This document shows positions 16,601 through 25,176 of a stretch of DNA of 35,998 bases, piece after piece. Source of the DNA: Gammaproteobacteria bacterium (GTDB lineage Bacteria > Pseudomonadota > Gammaproteobacteria > SZUA-229); NCBI GenBank assembly GCA_022340645.1, contig JAJDNP010000026.1, positions 1-35,998 on the forward strand. Reading direction: 5' to 3'. A program made the position numbers and the translations under genes. Position 1 is the stretch's first letter. Each line of letters begins with the position of its first letter. The notes under the pieces are model-generated. The model worked only from the letters and a program-made list of their open reading frames with translations, searched no databases and had not been told where the DNA came from.

Positions 16601-17458
16601 TTAATGTGGCGGCATGCGCGTTGCGCCCAATTGTGTACCAAGCGGGCCGCGAGGCACGGAAAAGCTGAAAATTTCGCCGTTTCTGTAAACACTGATAGTG
16701 ACATATTCACCCAACTGTCCTTCAGTGGTTTTTGATTTTAGCTCGTCCCATGTAAACATGCGTTCATTATCGTAACTTAAAACAATATCATCTTTTTTAA
16801 TGCCGGCCTGTTCGGCGGCAGAGCCAAGCATAACCGCTGTAATTCTAATACGGTTATTCTGTTTACTGTTATAAAGGTATTCATCATACAAATCGTCACC
16901 GAGCTCATCGCGAAGATTGATTCCCTGGCTGTTGATATTAGCCAGTTCATCATAATAGCGTTGCGTATCAAGATAGCCGCCCCGGGTTGCACGGTCCTGC
17001 AGTTCAAGCTTTTTTAACTCGATAGCATTTTTTCTTCTGGCAATATCCTCTGCAATGCCGGGTTCAATACCACCCTTGATCAGGTTATCATAACTGAATA
17101 AACGTCTGCTAAGCAGGGAAATACCTTGATTATTCGCTGGCGCAGCGTGTGTACCTGCCAAGGTCGTATCCATTGATGAGCTTATTTCCCTTAGATCAAG
17201 CTGAATTTTCTGTAACTGCTGTCTGATTTGAGAGATTTCGTTTTCCAGATTTGTTAGCCGCGCGTTATCATCATGCTGACCTGCTAAAGGGAAAAAAGGA
17301 CTGGAGATGACATTGTCTTCATCATTTACTTTGTTCTCAGTATGTATAACGGCCGTCTCGCCATTGTCAGCTGCAGGCGGAGCATCAAATATAAAATAGG
17401 CCGCAGAAAAGCCGATGATTAAACAAGTTATTGATGTTATTAAAACTTTACTCTTCAC
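16601..17458 (-). CDS. Membrane-anchored PDZ-domain protein
   Basis: The 285-residue protein has an N-terminal signal anchor (VLITSITCLIIGFSAAYFIF), then a coiled coil around residues 68-95 (LENEISQIRQQLQKIQLDL). A helical Lys/Glu-rich middle follows, and a C-terminal PDZ domain covers about 200-275 (ITAVMLGSAAEQAGIKKDDI, with GEYVTISVYRNGEIFSFSV). No protease domain is present, so it is not a DegP/DegS-type protease. A PDZ domain on a periplasmic stalk usually binds C-terminal peptides or other envelope proteins. It is first in the likely operon with the membrane protein and the secreted lipase. The start at 17458 gives a correct anchor. Confidence 0.82.
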   Translation of the reverse strand: MKSKVLITSITCLIIGFSAAYFIFDAPPAADNGETAVIHTENKVNDEDNVISSPFFPLAGQHDDNARLTNLENEISQIRQQLQKIQLDLREISSSMDTTLAGTHAAPANNQGISLLSRRLFSYDNLIKGGIEPGIAEDIARRKNAIELKKLELQDRATRGGYLDTQRYYDELANINSQGINLRDELGDDLYDEYLYNSKQNNRIRITAVMLGSAAEQAGIKKDDIVLSYDNERMFTWDELKSKTTEGQLGEYVTISVYRNGEIFSFSVPRGPLGTQLGATRMPPH

Positions 17459-17514
17459 TGTAATATCAGTTACGCCCGTTTATTTTGAACAGATTGTAAA
17501 ACTTAAAAACTTTA

Positions 17515-17613
17515 ACCACAGAGACACAGAGGGCACAGAGAAAACCTTGTTATTTGTTAATGCGCATGCGGCGCCCGGCAATTAAACAAAATGAATCTCT
17601 GTGTCTCTGTGGT
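17515..17613. repeat. Inverted pair of the CACAGAGACACAGAG repeat
   Basis: A 17-base arm at 17515-17531 (accacagagacacagag) is the exact reverse complement of 17597-17613. They enclose about 65 bp containing ATGCGCATGCGGCGCC. The element lies between the PDZ gene promoter and the stop of the helicase gene. Related words occur at 4447-4466 and 34408-34654. Confidence 0.7.
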
Positions 17614-17655
17614 GAACTGCTTTTGTTGTTTATTATCCTGTAAGTTTGCAACATC

Positions 17656-18972
17656 TTATTCAGCAGATAATTTTTCTGACGGTTTGCGGCGTTTGCCGAT
17701 ATTTTTCCTGCTTCGAAGGCGGTCTTTGGCTTTTTGTCCTGCCTTCTTGCCGACAACGGCTTTTTTCTTTTTCGGGTTTTTTCTTTTTGGACCATAGGCC
17801 TTGCCGGAGGATTTCCTGTTTTCCGGGCCAGTATATTTCGCTGCAAGACCTTGAACTTTTCGTTCGACACATTCAAAGTTCAGAAAGTTCTCAATACTGA
17901 TCATTCTATTCCACTCTATAGAATCTACCAGTGTCAGTGCCAGGCCGGTATCGAACATTCTTCCCGTGCGACCGATGCGATGCATGTAATCTTCGCCATT
18001 ACGCGGAACATCAAAATTGATTATTAAATCCAGGCCGTTTATATCAAGGCCGCGTGCAACCACATCGGTAGCAATGATGATATCAATGCCGTTATTTCTG
18101 AATTTTCGTAAAATATTATTGCGTATGTCCTGATTCACATCGCCATGAAGAACCGCGCAGTTAATCCCGTTTGACTGCAGGTAGCTGCCTGTTTCGTTGA
18201 CCGTGTCTTTTTTATTGGCAAATACTACAGCTTTATTAAATTTCAGGTCCGGGTGGTTATTCGTTAGTATGCTGGCGCATAATTCCAGTTTGTGTGATTT
18301 GTTATCAGCAAGTATTTTTTGCTGAATGACATTGTTATTGTATTCCCGGGTGCTGTCAGCCATGATTATTTCAGGCTGATATAGAATCTGCTCGGTAAGC
18401 TTTTTAAATTTCTTCTGATTGAAGCTGGCGGAGTAGAGTACCGTCTGGCATTTATCATTGCATTGATTCGCAATTTTAATAACGTCATCACCAAAACCCA
18501 TGTCCAGCATACGGTCAGCCTCATCAATAACCAGTATGTTTATCGTTTCCAGGTTTATGGCTTCGCGCTTTGCATGTTCCAGTAAACGGCCGGGTGTGGC
18601 GATAATTATTTCAGGGTGTTTCTGTAGTGCTTTAATCTGGTACCTGGGGTCTTCGCCGCCAATAATGGCTGCTGCTTTTATATCTGTGTATTTCGCAAGC
18701 AGGCTGCATTGCTTGTTTATCTGTCGGCATAATTCTCGTGTTGGCGCCAGAATTAATGCCCGGCAGAAGGGTTGTGGATTATCCAGTATCTGCTGCAGCA
18801 GCGGCAGTAAATAGGCCAGCGTTTTTCCACTGCCGGTTTTTGCATTTACAATTAAATCCCTGCCTGCAAGCGCCCGCGGAATGGCTGCCTGCTGGACTTC
18901 CGTCATATCAGTGAATCCAAGGAATGCAACTGCATCGAGCAACGATTCATCCAGTAAAAGTGAAGAAAACAA
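17656..18972 (-). CDS. DEAD-box RNA helicase, SrmB-like
   Basis: This is a second ATP-dependent RNA helicase, 438 residues long. Motifs in order are the Q-motif region FLGFTDMTEVQ, Walker A AKTGSGKT, PTRELCRQI, TPGRLLEH, the DEAD box [13 protein letters not shown], motif III as SAS where most relatives have SAT, HGDVNQDIRNNIL, ATDVVARGLD and HRIGRTGRM. The last 60 residues are very rich in Lys and Arg, an RNA-binding tail. The motif pattern is nearest to SrmB, which helps 50S assembly, but DbpA- or RhlB-like function cannot be excluded. It diverges from the DsrE-like gene with only 69 bp between the starts. Confidence 0.88.
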   Translation of the reverse strand: MFSSLLLDESLLDAVAFLGFTDMTEVQQAAIPRALAGRDLIVNAKTGSGKTLAYLLPLLQQILDNPQPFCRALILAPTRELCRQINKQCSLLAKYTDIKAAAIIGGEDPRYQIKALQKHPEIIIATPGRLLEHAKREAINLETINILVIDEADRMLDMGFGDDVIKIANQCNDKCQTVLYSASFNQKKFKKLTEQILYQPEIIMADSTREYNNNVIQQKILADNKSHKLELCASILTNNHPDLKFNKAVVFANKKDTVNETGSYLQSNGINCAVLHGDVNQDIRNNILRKFRNNGIDIIIATDVVARGLDINGLDLIINFDVPRNGEDYMHRIGRTGRMFDTGLALTLVDSIEWNRMISIENFLNFECVERKVQGLAAKYTGPENRKSSGKAYGPKRKNPKKKKAVVGKKAGQKAKDRLRSRKNIGKRRKPSEKLSAE

Positions 18973-19041
18973 TGGGCTACCTGTGATACAGTTGAAAGAA
19001 AAACGCTATTATAAGCTATCAGTTGTATCTGGAGGAACAGG

Positions 19042-19527
19042 ATGAAAAAAACGAAACGACGGCAGTTTTTAACAATGTTTGGCCTGAGCGGTATAACTTT
19101 TGCCGTGACCGGCCTGGCATCAAAAAAAGCACATGCCCATCATACCGACACCCATTTCGAGGACAGGTCAGCACATCAACTGGTTTACCAGCTAAATAAA
19201 GCAGATCATGATTATATCGAATCGGTGCTTTTTTCATGTGGTGAGATGCTGCGTAAATACGGCGATGATATTGAACTGGTGGTAGCCGCTTTTGGATCGG
19301 GTATACATCTACTGGCGAAACAGCCAGGACGCCCGATTTCAACAATACATAAACAACGTGTGCAGTCACTGATGGAGTACGGTGTACGCTTTCAGGCATG
19401 CGGCAATACCATGAAGGGCCTGAACTGGACCGAGAAAGACATTATTGAAGGTCCACAAATCGTCCCGATAGGCATTGACGGTATTATGCAGCTGCAGGAG
19501 CAGGGATTCAGTTATATCAGTATTTAA
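19042..19527 (+). CDS. Tat-exported DsrE/F-like protein
   Basis: The 161-residue protein starts with a twin-arginine type signal (KKTKRRQFLTMFGLSG, a hydrophobic core and AHAHH), which predicts export of a folded protein to the periplasm. The mature part resembles the DsrE/DsrF fold: VLFSCGEMLRKYGDDIELVVAAFGSGIHLL, then FQACGNTMKGLNWTEKDII with the conserved single Cys, and a C-terminal GIMQLQEQGFSYI. Members of this family carry or relay sulfur, or are of unknown role. A strong ribosome site (GGAGG) lies before ATG 19042. No dsr genes are near. It is a stand-alone gene divergent from the helicase. Confidence 0.82.
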   Translation: MKKTKRRQFLTMFGLSGITFAVTGLASKKAHAHHTDTHFEDRSAHQLVYQLNKADHDYIESVLFSCGEMLRKYGDDIELVVAAFGSGIHLLAKQPGRPISTIHKQRVQSLMEYGVRFQACGNTMKGLNWTEKDIIEGPQIVPIGIDGIMQLQEQGFSYISI

Positions 19528-19748
19528 GCCATATCAGCTGGCCAGCAGGTTAACGGCCACATTGCCTGCAGCGCTCTGCCCATGCAATCGGCAAGAAGTT
19601 TCGTCACAACAGCACTGCTGCTTACAAATGTGAATAAACCTCGAACTAACTCATGCATCACAGGAAATTCTCGGCACGCCGAGGCGTTTCGAAATGCAGA
19701 TAGATGATCAGAATTGAACTAAAATATTTGTTAGCCAGGCATCATTCA

Positions 19749-20198
19749 TTATATAACTTCAGCTAGCTCTTCGTCTGACAGATCTTTGATTTCATTTTCT
19801 AGCAGGTTGATGGCTTCTAGTAAGGTCCCCGACACTGATAACAAATGTTGTAATAACGCCTCTGCTTCTTCCTGATGTCCCTTTTTGAGTTTTGAGTTGG
19901 AACCAAATAGCTTTTTAAAAGCAGATCTATCATCTTCGCCAAACAGAAGTTTAAATATTTTGATATAAATCTGGTGGAGCATTTCATGCGGGGCATCTAT
20001 TGCTCCATACGAGCTCAAAGAAGATAATTGTTGTCCAGGACCATAGTACCATTTGCCGAATTTACAGTTTGTATGTATTACCGGCACATGGTCCTGTTCC
20101 ACGGGAATCCCTGAAACAAGCGCCTGGGCATAGGCGCGCCACTGAATATGGGCCGATTTTGCAGCACGTAATTGCGTTAAGATATCTTTTTTATTCAT
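19749..20198 (-). CDS. Stand-alone CZB (chemoreceptor zinc-binding) domain protein
   Basis: The protein is essentially one CZB domain. The expected 3-His/1-Cys zinc set is visible: His17 (KSAHIQW), Cys45 (NCKFGKWYYG), His71 and His75 (APHEMLHQIY), with spacing like that in the diguanylate cyclase DgcZ. The ATG at 20198 is chosen because GGAGG lies 9 bases upstream; an upstream ATG at 20231 would add 11 residues without a good site. CZB domains normally are fused to chemoreceptors or GGDEF domains and sense zinc or oxidants. Here it is separate and followed by an acidic helical tail (about 100-149). It probably acts in trans, but the partner is not known. Confidence 0.85.
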   Translation of the reverse strand: MNKKDILTQLRAAKSAHIQWRAYAQALVSGIPVEQDHVPVIHTNCKFGKWYYGPGQQLSSLSSYGAIDAPHEMLHQIYIKIFKLLFGEDDRSAFKKLFGSNSKLKKGHQEEAEALLQHLLSVSGTLLEAINLLENEIKDLSDEELAEVI

Positions 20199-20449
20199 TA
20201 GTGTATCCTCCATACGTACTTTATAGACCAAATTTAGAAATAATTAGCGTTGGTTACAGTGTTATAAGGAAGGATTTCAACTACTGGATATGCTTTTCGA
20301 ATAAGCAGGCAGGGACTGCCGGTTCAGGTATTATAATTTGCCGGCGAAATCAAAGTTCTGATTTGACTGGCGCCATTAGTTAGTGTTTTATTGAAAATGG
20401 CATTACCTTATGTCGAACGACTGTGGCGGTTGAATTATATTTAACCTGT

Positions 20450-20791
20450 TTATACTTTTTTTACAAATTCCGACTTCAATTTCATCGCGCCGATGCCGTC
20501 AACCTTACAGTCTATGTCATGGTCGCCTTCGACCAGCCGTATGTTTTTCACTTTTGTGCCGACTTTCACAACTTTTGACGTTCCTTTTACTTTCAGGTCT
20601 TTAATTACCGTGACGGTGTCGCCATCGCTGAGTACATTACCATTTGAGTCGGTAATAACCGGTTTATTGTTGCTATTTGATATTTCATCATCTTTCGACC
20701 ACTCGTAGGCGCATTCAGGACATACATACATATTGCCGTCTTCATAGACGTACGCCGAGGCGCACTTCGGACAATTCGGTGTTTTACTCAT
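20450..20791 (-). CDS. yjdM: Zinc-ribbon YjdM/PhnA family protein
   Basis: The 113 residues hold an N-terminal zinc ribbon with two Cys pairs ([10 protein letters not shown] and CPECAYEW), followed by the YjdM domain with [26 protein letters not shown] and [20 protein letters not shown]. This matches the family once named PhnA for its place near the phosphonate operon; its real function is unclear and no phosphonate genes are near here. Length is as usual for the family. It is preceded by 108 bp and followed by a 218-bp gene-free gap before the CZB start, so it is probably transcribed alone. Confidence 0.92.
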   Translation of the reverse strand: MSKTPNCPKCASAYVYEDGNMYVCPECAYEWSKDDEISNSNNKPVITDSNGNVLSDGDTVTVIKDLKVKGTSKVVKVGTKVKNIRLVEGDHDIDCKVDGIGAMKLKSEFVKKV

Positions 20792-20899
20792 ACTTGTTCT
20801 CTTATCCGGTTAACAGGCTATTTAAACACAATGCCGGTGTTTTGTTTTATGAAGTTGGCTCTGGAACTAGCAACACGTTTAACCAATTAATCGCAGGTA

Positions 20900-21370
20900 T
20901 TACCAGCCGCTGATGGTTACGGTGTAATAACGCGGGAAATCACTGATATATTCGTCCACTGCGATGAATGACTCGACACCATCCCCGTCTACCTGGTGTT
21001 CTTCGAGGTGAATCTGTAAATCAAGTTGCTGTACTTTTTTCTGAAGTTTCCGGTAACCGGCGGTTTCAACAATATCCTGCCTCGCCAGCGCATTTTTGTC
21101 CGAGATATCAAAACGGGAATGGTTCTTGTCAGGCAGGACATAGGTAATCATGCCGCGTTTCTCGAATGACTGTATTCCATCATGAGGATATTCACCTTTT
21201 TTATCTTTATCGATATCCGCTTCGAGATTTTTCTCGATCTGCTCCAGCCTGCTGCTGAACCACTTTTGCAGATCAGTCTCTGTGTGCTTAACTGGTTTAT
21301 GGAACAGGGCAAGAAATATTATCCCGGCGGCAATTAAGATGAAGATAACTGTAGACATAGATTGTTTCAT
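20900..21370 (-). CDS. Single-pass membrane protein of unknown function
   Basis: The 156-residue protein starts with a membrane segment (STVIFILIAAGIIFLALFH) and continues as a charged, helical soluble part rich in Lys, Glu and Asp, probably periplasmic or cytosolic depending on topology. The C-terminal third (FIAVDEYISDFPRYYTVTISGW) looks like beta strands. I see no known motif. It starts 40 bp after the stop of the DASS transporter gene and is probably in the same operon, so it might assist that transporter, but nothing in the sequence shows this. Confidence 0.65.
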   Translation of the reverse strand: MKQSMSTVIFILIAAGIIFLALFHKPVKHTETDLQKWFSSRLEQIEKNLEADIDKDKKGEYPHDGIQSFEKRGMITYVLPDKNHSRFDISDKNALARQDIVETAGYRKLQKKVQQLDLQIHLEEHQVDGDGVESFIAVDEYISDFPRYYTVTISGW

Positions 21371-21410
21371 TTGGCCAGTGAGCTAACGGATGCTGGTGGT
21401 TACTGCGTTA

Positions 21411-22817
21411 TTAAACCAGAATTATATAACACAGTCCGGTGATAATGACCGCGCCAGTAATGTTCAGCACGATGCCTTCGCGCGCCATCATTTTCGTTGT
21501 AAAGAACCCGCTGGCATAAACAATGCTGTTTGGCGCGGTGGCTACCGGCATCATAAAAGCACAGCTGGCGCTGATGGCCGCGGGTATCATTAATAACCTG
21601 GGATCGATGTTTGAACCGACAGCAGTGGCGGCCAGTACCGGCATAAGCAGGACCGTGCTGGCGGTATTGCTGGTGGTTTCCGTTAAAAAAGTCACGCCCA
21701 GGCAGATGGCAAATATCATAACTATAACAGGCAGGCTGGATAACTCGGACAGGTTCTCCGCGAGCGTGGCGCTTAATCCGGAAACGCCAAAGGCTTTGGC
21801 CAGGGTAATGCCGCCGCCGAACAACAAAAGAATGCCCCAGGGAATGGTTTTTGCGGTACCCCAGTCGAGCAGTTTTTCACCATGGTGTTTATCATACCTT
21901 TTCCCGGCGGGGATGATAAACATCAATATCACGGCGATTAATGCCACGGATGCATCATTTGCTTTAGGCAGGTTGAGCCAGCTGCTCCAGCCGCCGAAAG
22001 GTTCTTGTCTGGTTATCCATGCGGCAGCCGTAATGGCGAACACGGTCATCACGCGTTTTTCAATGGTGCTCCATTTGCCGACCGCTGGCATGTTGAAGCC
22101 ACCGGTGTAGCTGAGTTTTCTGGTCAGCCATAACCAGGTTATCGGGATCATGCAGATGACGACGGGCAGGCCCCAGCTCATCCACTGGGTAAAACCAATG
22201 CTCTTGTTAAACTGCTGTGCGTAAACCTGCATGAATACAAGGTTTGGTGGCGTGCCGATGGGCGTACCGATGCCGCCGATGCTGGCGGCAAAAGCAATGC
22301 TTAACATCAGCGGCGCAGCGAGCTGTTTGTCTTTCGCCTGGTTGGCTACAGCCAGCGCGACAGGCAGCAGCATTAAAGCAGTGGCGGTATTGGAAATCCA
22401 CATGCTCAATGTTGCTGCGGTTACCATAAAGCCGAGCACCAGTTGTTTGCTGCTGCTGTTGCCGAATAAATTGACCATAAACAGGGCGAGCCGTAAATGC
22501 GCACCGCTGCGCTCCATTGCTTTGGACAGGATAAAGCCGCCGAGCAATAACAGAATAAGCGGACTGCCGTAGGATTCGCCTACTTCATTTTTTGTGAGCA
22601 CACCGCTGATCTGGAAGATGGCTAACGGCAACAGGGAGGTGACGGGGATTGGTACCGGTTCGAAGATCCACCAGATAACGCATATTGCAGCAACGGCGGC
22701 GGTGATGGCAAGCGCTGTGTTGTTTGCGGCTGCGGCTGTATTGATTGCGTAATAAAAAATAAACAATGCCGCTATGGGGCCGGCGAACAGGGTGATGGTT
22801 TTGGTATTTAATGCCAT
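21411..22817 (-). CDS. DASS (SLC13) family sodium:dicarboxylate or sulfate symporter
   Basis: The 468-residue protein has about 11-12 membrane segments. The two sodium/substrate signatures of the family are present: WISNTATALMLLP in the first half and TETTSNTASTVLLMP in the second, with the helix-hairpin sequence GGIGTPIGTPPNLVF. Such carriers bring in C4-dicarboxylates, citrate or sulfate with sodium ions. The sequence does not settle which substrate is used; the SNT motifs and length favour dicarboxylates. It is first in a likely two-gene operon with the unknown membrane protein downstream. The start at 22817 is followed by a proper first membrane segment. Confidence 0.9.
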   Translation of the reverse strand: MALNTKTITLFAGPIAALFIFYYAINTAAAANNTALAITAAVAAICVIWWIFEPVPIPVTSLLPLAIFQISGVLTKNEVGESYGSPLILLLLGGFILSKAMERSGAHLRLALFMVNLFGNSSSKQLVLGFMVTAATLSMWISNTATALMLLPVALAVANQAKDKQLAAPLMLSIAFAASIGGIGTPIGTPPNLVFMQVYAQQFNKSIGFTQWMSWGLPVVICMIPITWLWLTRKLSYTGGFNMPAVGKWSTIEKRVMTVFAITAAAWITRQEPFGGWSSWLNLPKANDASVALIAVILMFIIPAGKRYDKHHGEKLLDWGTAKTIPWGILLLFGGGITLAKAFGVSGLSATLAENLSELSSLPVIVMIFAICLGVTFLTETTSNTASTVLLMPVLAATAVGSNIDPRLLMIPAAISASCAFMMPVATAPNSIVYASGFFTTKMMAREGIVLNITGAVIITGLCYIILV

Positions 22818-22932
22818 GTTTTCTTATCAATGACTGTTTCTTACGTATTGTTTCACACATTACAAAATTGAACCAATATTAACAATGCCCAGTCGTTGCG
22901 CTCATCTGTGAATAAGATAAACTGCTTTATTT

Positions 22933-22964
22933 ATTCACTATTAACTGTTAACTATTCACTAATC
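22933..22964. repeat. TTCACTATTAACT-type tandem motif upstream of the GTPase gene
   Basis: The stretch is built from repeated units like TTCACTA and TTAACT/G and ends 3 bases before the GTPase start codon. A reverse-complement relative (AGTGAACAGTGAACAAC and so on) lies at 35751-35786 after nagZ. It leaves no visible ribosome site for the GTPase gene. Confidence 0.5.
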
Positions 22965-22967
22965 ATT

Positions 22968-23873
22968 ATGGCAGTCCAGTGGTACCCGGGGCATATGAAC
23001 AAAGCCCGCCGTATAATCAAGCAGAGCATGTCTGATGTTGATCTGGTAATCGAGGTAATGGATGCGCGCATTCCCTTTAGCAGTGAGAATCCCGTGGTTG
23101 CAGAATTGCGGCAGCATCGTCCCTGCATCAAGATTTTAAACAAAAGCGACCTGGCTGATGCTGAAATTACCAGGCTGTGGCTAAAGTATTTTGAACAGGA
23201 GCAGGGCGTTAAAGCGCTGGCCCTGTCCGTGCTGGACAAGGCCAGGACAAGAAAACTGCCAGACCTGTGCCGTAAGTTGCTTCCCGAGCGCGGTACCGCG
23301 GTAAAGCCTATTCGGGTGATGATTTTAGGTATCCCCAATGTTGGAAAATCCACCCTGATCAATACACTGGCTGGAAAAACACTGGCGAAAGTCGGGGATG
23401 AACCTGCCGTTACCAAAGAAGTGTCATCAGCACAGCAGCGTATTATGCTGAACGGCAATATTGCACTCTCTGACACACCGGGAATTCTGTGGCCCAAGAT
23501 TGAAAATGAAAACAGCAGTTATCGCCTGGCCGTTACCGGCGCAATAAAAAACACGGCAATTGATTTTGAAGATATTGCCCTGTTTGCCGCCGATTATTTA
23601 ATTACGGTTTACCCTGAGAGGATTAAACAGCGCTACAAATTAAATCATACACCGCAGACTGGTATAGAGTTACTGGAAGAAATAGGGCGAAGACGCGGCT
23701 GCTTACGAGCCGGCGGCATGATTGATCTGCAGCGTGCCGCTGAAATCCTGATCCATGAAATTCGTAGTGGCGCACTAGGCCAGCTGAGTTTTGAAACGCC
23801 GGAAATGATCGCCCGGGAGACGGCCCTGGAGAAGGTGCCTGGAAATACAGGAGAAGATAGCGGTATTAACTAG
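22968..23873 (+). CDS. RbgA/YlqF-type circularly permuted ribosome-assembly GTPase
   Basis: The protein starts MAVQWYPGHMNKARR, the typical opening of RbgA/YlqF. The GTPase motifs are in permuted order: G4 LNKSDL, then G1 GIPNVGKST, G2-region Thr in AVTKEVSS, and G3 DTPG. A C-terminal helical domain follows (IELLEEIGRRRGCLRAGGMID). Family members mature the 50S subunit. The ATG at 22968 is preferred (301 residues); an upstream ATG at 22896 would add 24 residues translated from a dispersed repeat. No clear ribosome site precedes either start. Confidence 0.92.
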   Translation: MAVQWYPGHMNKARRIIKQSMSDVDLVIEVMDARIPFSSENPVVAELRQHRPCIKILNKSDLADAEITRLWLKYFEQEQGVKALALSVLDKARTRKLPDLCRKLLPERGTAVKPIRVMILGIPNVGKSTLINTLAGKTLAKVGDEPAVTKEVSSAQQRIMLNGNIALSDTPGILWPKIENENSSYRLAVTGAIKNTAIDFEDIALFAADYLITVYPERIKQRYKLNHTPQTGIELLEEIGRRRGCLRAGGMIDLQRAAEILIHEIRSGALGQLSFETPEMIARETALEKVPGNTGEDSGIN

Positions 23874-24062
23874 GTTCCTGTTTCTAAAGGAATGAGTATT
23901 ATACTCTCGCCGGGACGAGATAAAAAAAACAGCGCAGATGATAGATAATGGTGACAACGTCATCAGGCAGGCGCAAATCTGCTGAATGGCCGTTCGATCC
24001 GGCTTTCAGCCTTAACCTGAAGCAACCGGATTTTAACCGGTAGAGTATTCACGAGGATAAGC

Positions 24063-24659
24063 ATGATAAAGACAAAAACACCTTTACTGGGATGGGCATT
24101 CAATGATGTGCTCAATGAGCTGCACCAGATAGTCTTCGAAGGTGTTCCCGGCGAGACGCCACCGTTCGAACTGACGCAACTGGAACGGGAATACATCGCA
24201 TACGTGCTGGCCTGCTATTACCAGTGTGGACGCTGCCTCGATTTTCATGAACGCGCCATCAAACACATCCGCAACAGGGAACAGGCACCTGACTGGAGCT
24301 GGAAAGAAGACCTGATCAGCGCCACACTGTTCCTGCATCTAGATGGCATGAAACTTTCACAGATGGAGTGGACGCGATGGGTTACCGCGTGGAGAAGTTT
24401 TGCCAGGCGCATCGATTTCAGACATGCCAATCTTGCCTGCTATCTGGCTTATGCAATCGGCATTGCACGGCACGATAAACACCTGATGGATCTTGCTTTT
24501 GAATCAATTAGCCGCGCCAATGACAGCAATGAAAGGCTGAAGGGGATTATCCGGGATATTGATGGGGTCGTGATCTTTATGAAAGCGGCTACCTCAAAAA
24601 ACAGGAGCGATCCGACAATCCTCAATCACCTCAAATCCAGGGGAGTCACCGACGTTTAA
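24063..24659 (+). CDS. AhpD-like (carboxymuconolactone decarboxylase fold) protein
   Basis: The 198-residue helical protein carries the AhpD-type redox motif Cys55-x-x-Cys58-x-x-x-His62 in YYQCGRCLDFHERAI, preceded by an acidic helix (LEREYIAYVLAC). In AhpD this pair reduces peroxiredoxins or peroxides. The remaining 130 residues are helical and Trp-rich (WTRWVTAWRSFARRIDF) and not recognised beyond the family. It has a possible ribosome site (GAGGAT) before ATG 24063 and a clear terminator at 24691-24722, so it is a single-gene transcript. An exact peroxidase function is not proven. Confidence 0.75.
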   Translation: MIKTKTPLLGWAFNDVLNELHQIVFEGVPGETPPFELTQLEREYIAYVLACYYQCGRCLDFHERAIKHIRNREQAPDWSWKEDLISATLFLHLDGMKLSQMEWTRWVTAWRSFARRIDFRHANLACYLAYAIGIARHDKHLMDLAFESISRANDSNERLKGIIRDIDGVVIFMKAATSKNRSDPTILNHLKSRGVTDV

Positions 24660-24689
24660 CGACAGATAGTTGCTCGTGAAACAGCTGAC

Positions 24690-24893
24690 TTAGGCCAGAC
24701 CAGTTGGATGGCCTAGCTTTTTCTTCTTTATTGTACGTTGCGGTTTTTGCTGTATCTGTTCCTGCTCGGCGTTTTTAAAAGCATCGAATTGTTTTGCGTA
24801 TTTGATTACATCCGGGCTATAGATCCCGCCAATTAAAATTCCTGATAGATATACAGCCATTAAAAAAACATAATTTGTTGCTCGTTTAAACAT
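24690..24893 (-). CDS. Small membrane peptide, unknown
   Basis: The 67-residue frame starts MFKRATNYVFLMAVYLSGILIGGIY, one good membrane segment, then a charged, Gln/Lys-rich tail. A possible ribosome site (GGAAGCGG) lies before the start at 24893. Its last 12 codons are the reverse of the terminator of the AhpD-like gene, so the Lys run comes from the terminator's T-run. It may be a real small gene that converges with the AhpD-like gene, but there is no family match. Confidence 0.45.
   Translation of the reverse strand: MFKRATNYVFLMAVYLSGILIGGIYSPDVIKYAKQFDAFKNAEQEQIQQKPQRTIKKKKLGHPTGLA
24691..24722 (+). terminator. Rho-independent terminator of the AhpD-like gene
   Basis: A perfect 7-bp stem (taggcca at 24691-24697 with tggccta at 24709-24715) with an 11-base loop is followed by GCTTTTTCTT on the plus strand, 31 bp after the stop of the AhpD-like gene. 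Confidence 0.75.
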
Positions 24894-25176
24894 ATTACAC
24901 CGCTTCCGATTTTTTTTACATTTACTTAGGAATTAGCAATAAGTTGGCCAATTATCATCTTGTATTTATAAAACAATATGATATGGTGACTACCTAATGT
25001 CATTTGTTATTCTAATGCGGGCAAAAGTGTAAAAAATGTTGTCTTTCTGTCGGTTTTTTTATCCAATTCGACAGTCAGGCGCTGCACTACGGTGCAAAGC
25101 TTACAGTAACCAATAGTTATGCCTTCAGTTGAGGCAAGGGTCAAGCTTTGAGGATGTTATTTATCCACCTTTATTT

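Noticed and set aside
17550-17876. Minus-strand frame of 108 codons after the helicase
   Set aside because: It lies in another frame of the helicase's Lys/Arg-rich tail and the repeat, and has no ribosome site or family match.
22952-23497. Minus-strand frame of 181 codons opposite the GTPase gene
   Set aside because: It is antisense to clear GTPase motifs and has no recognisable domain.
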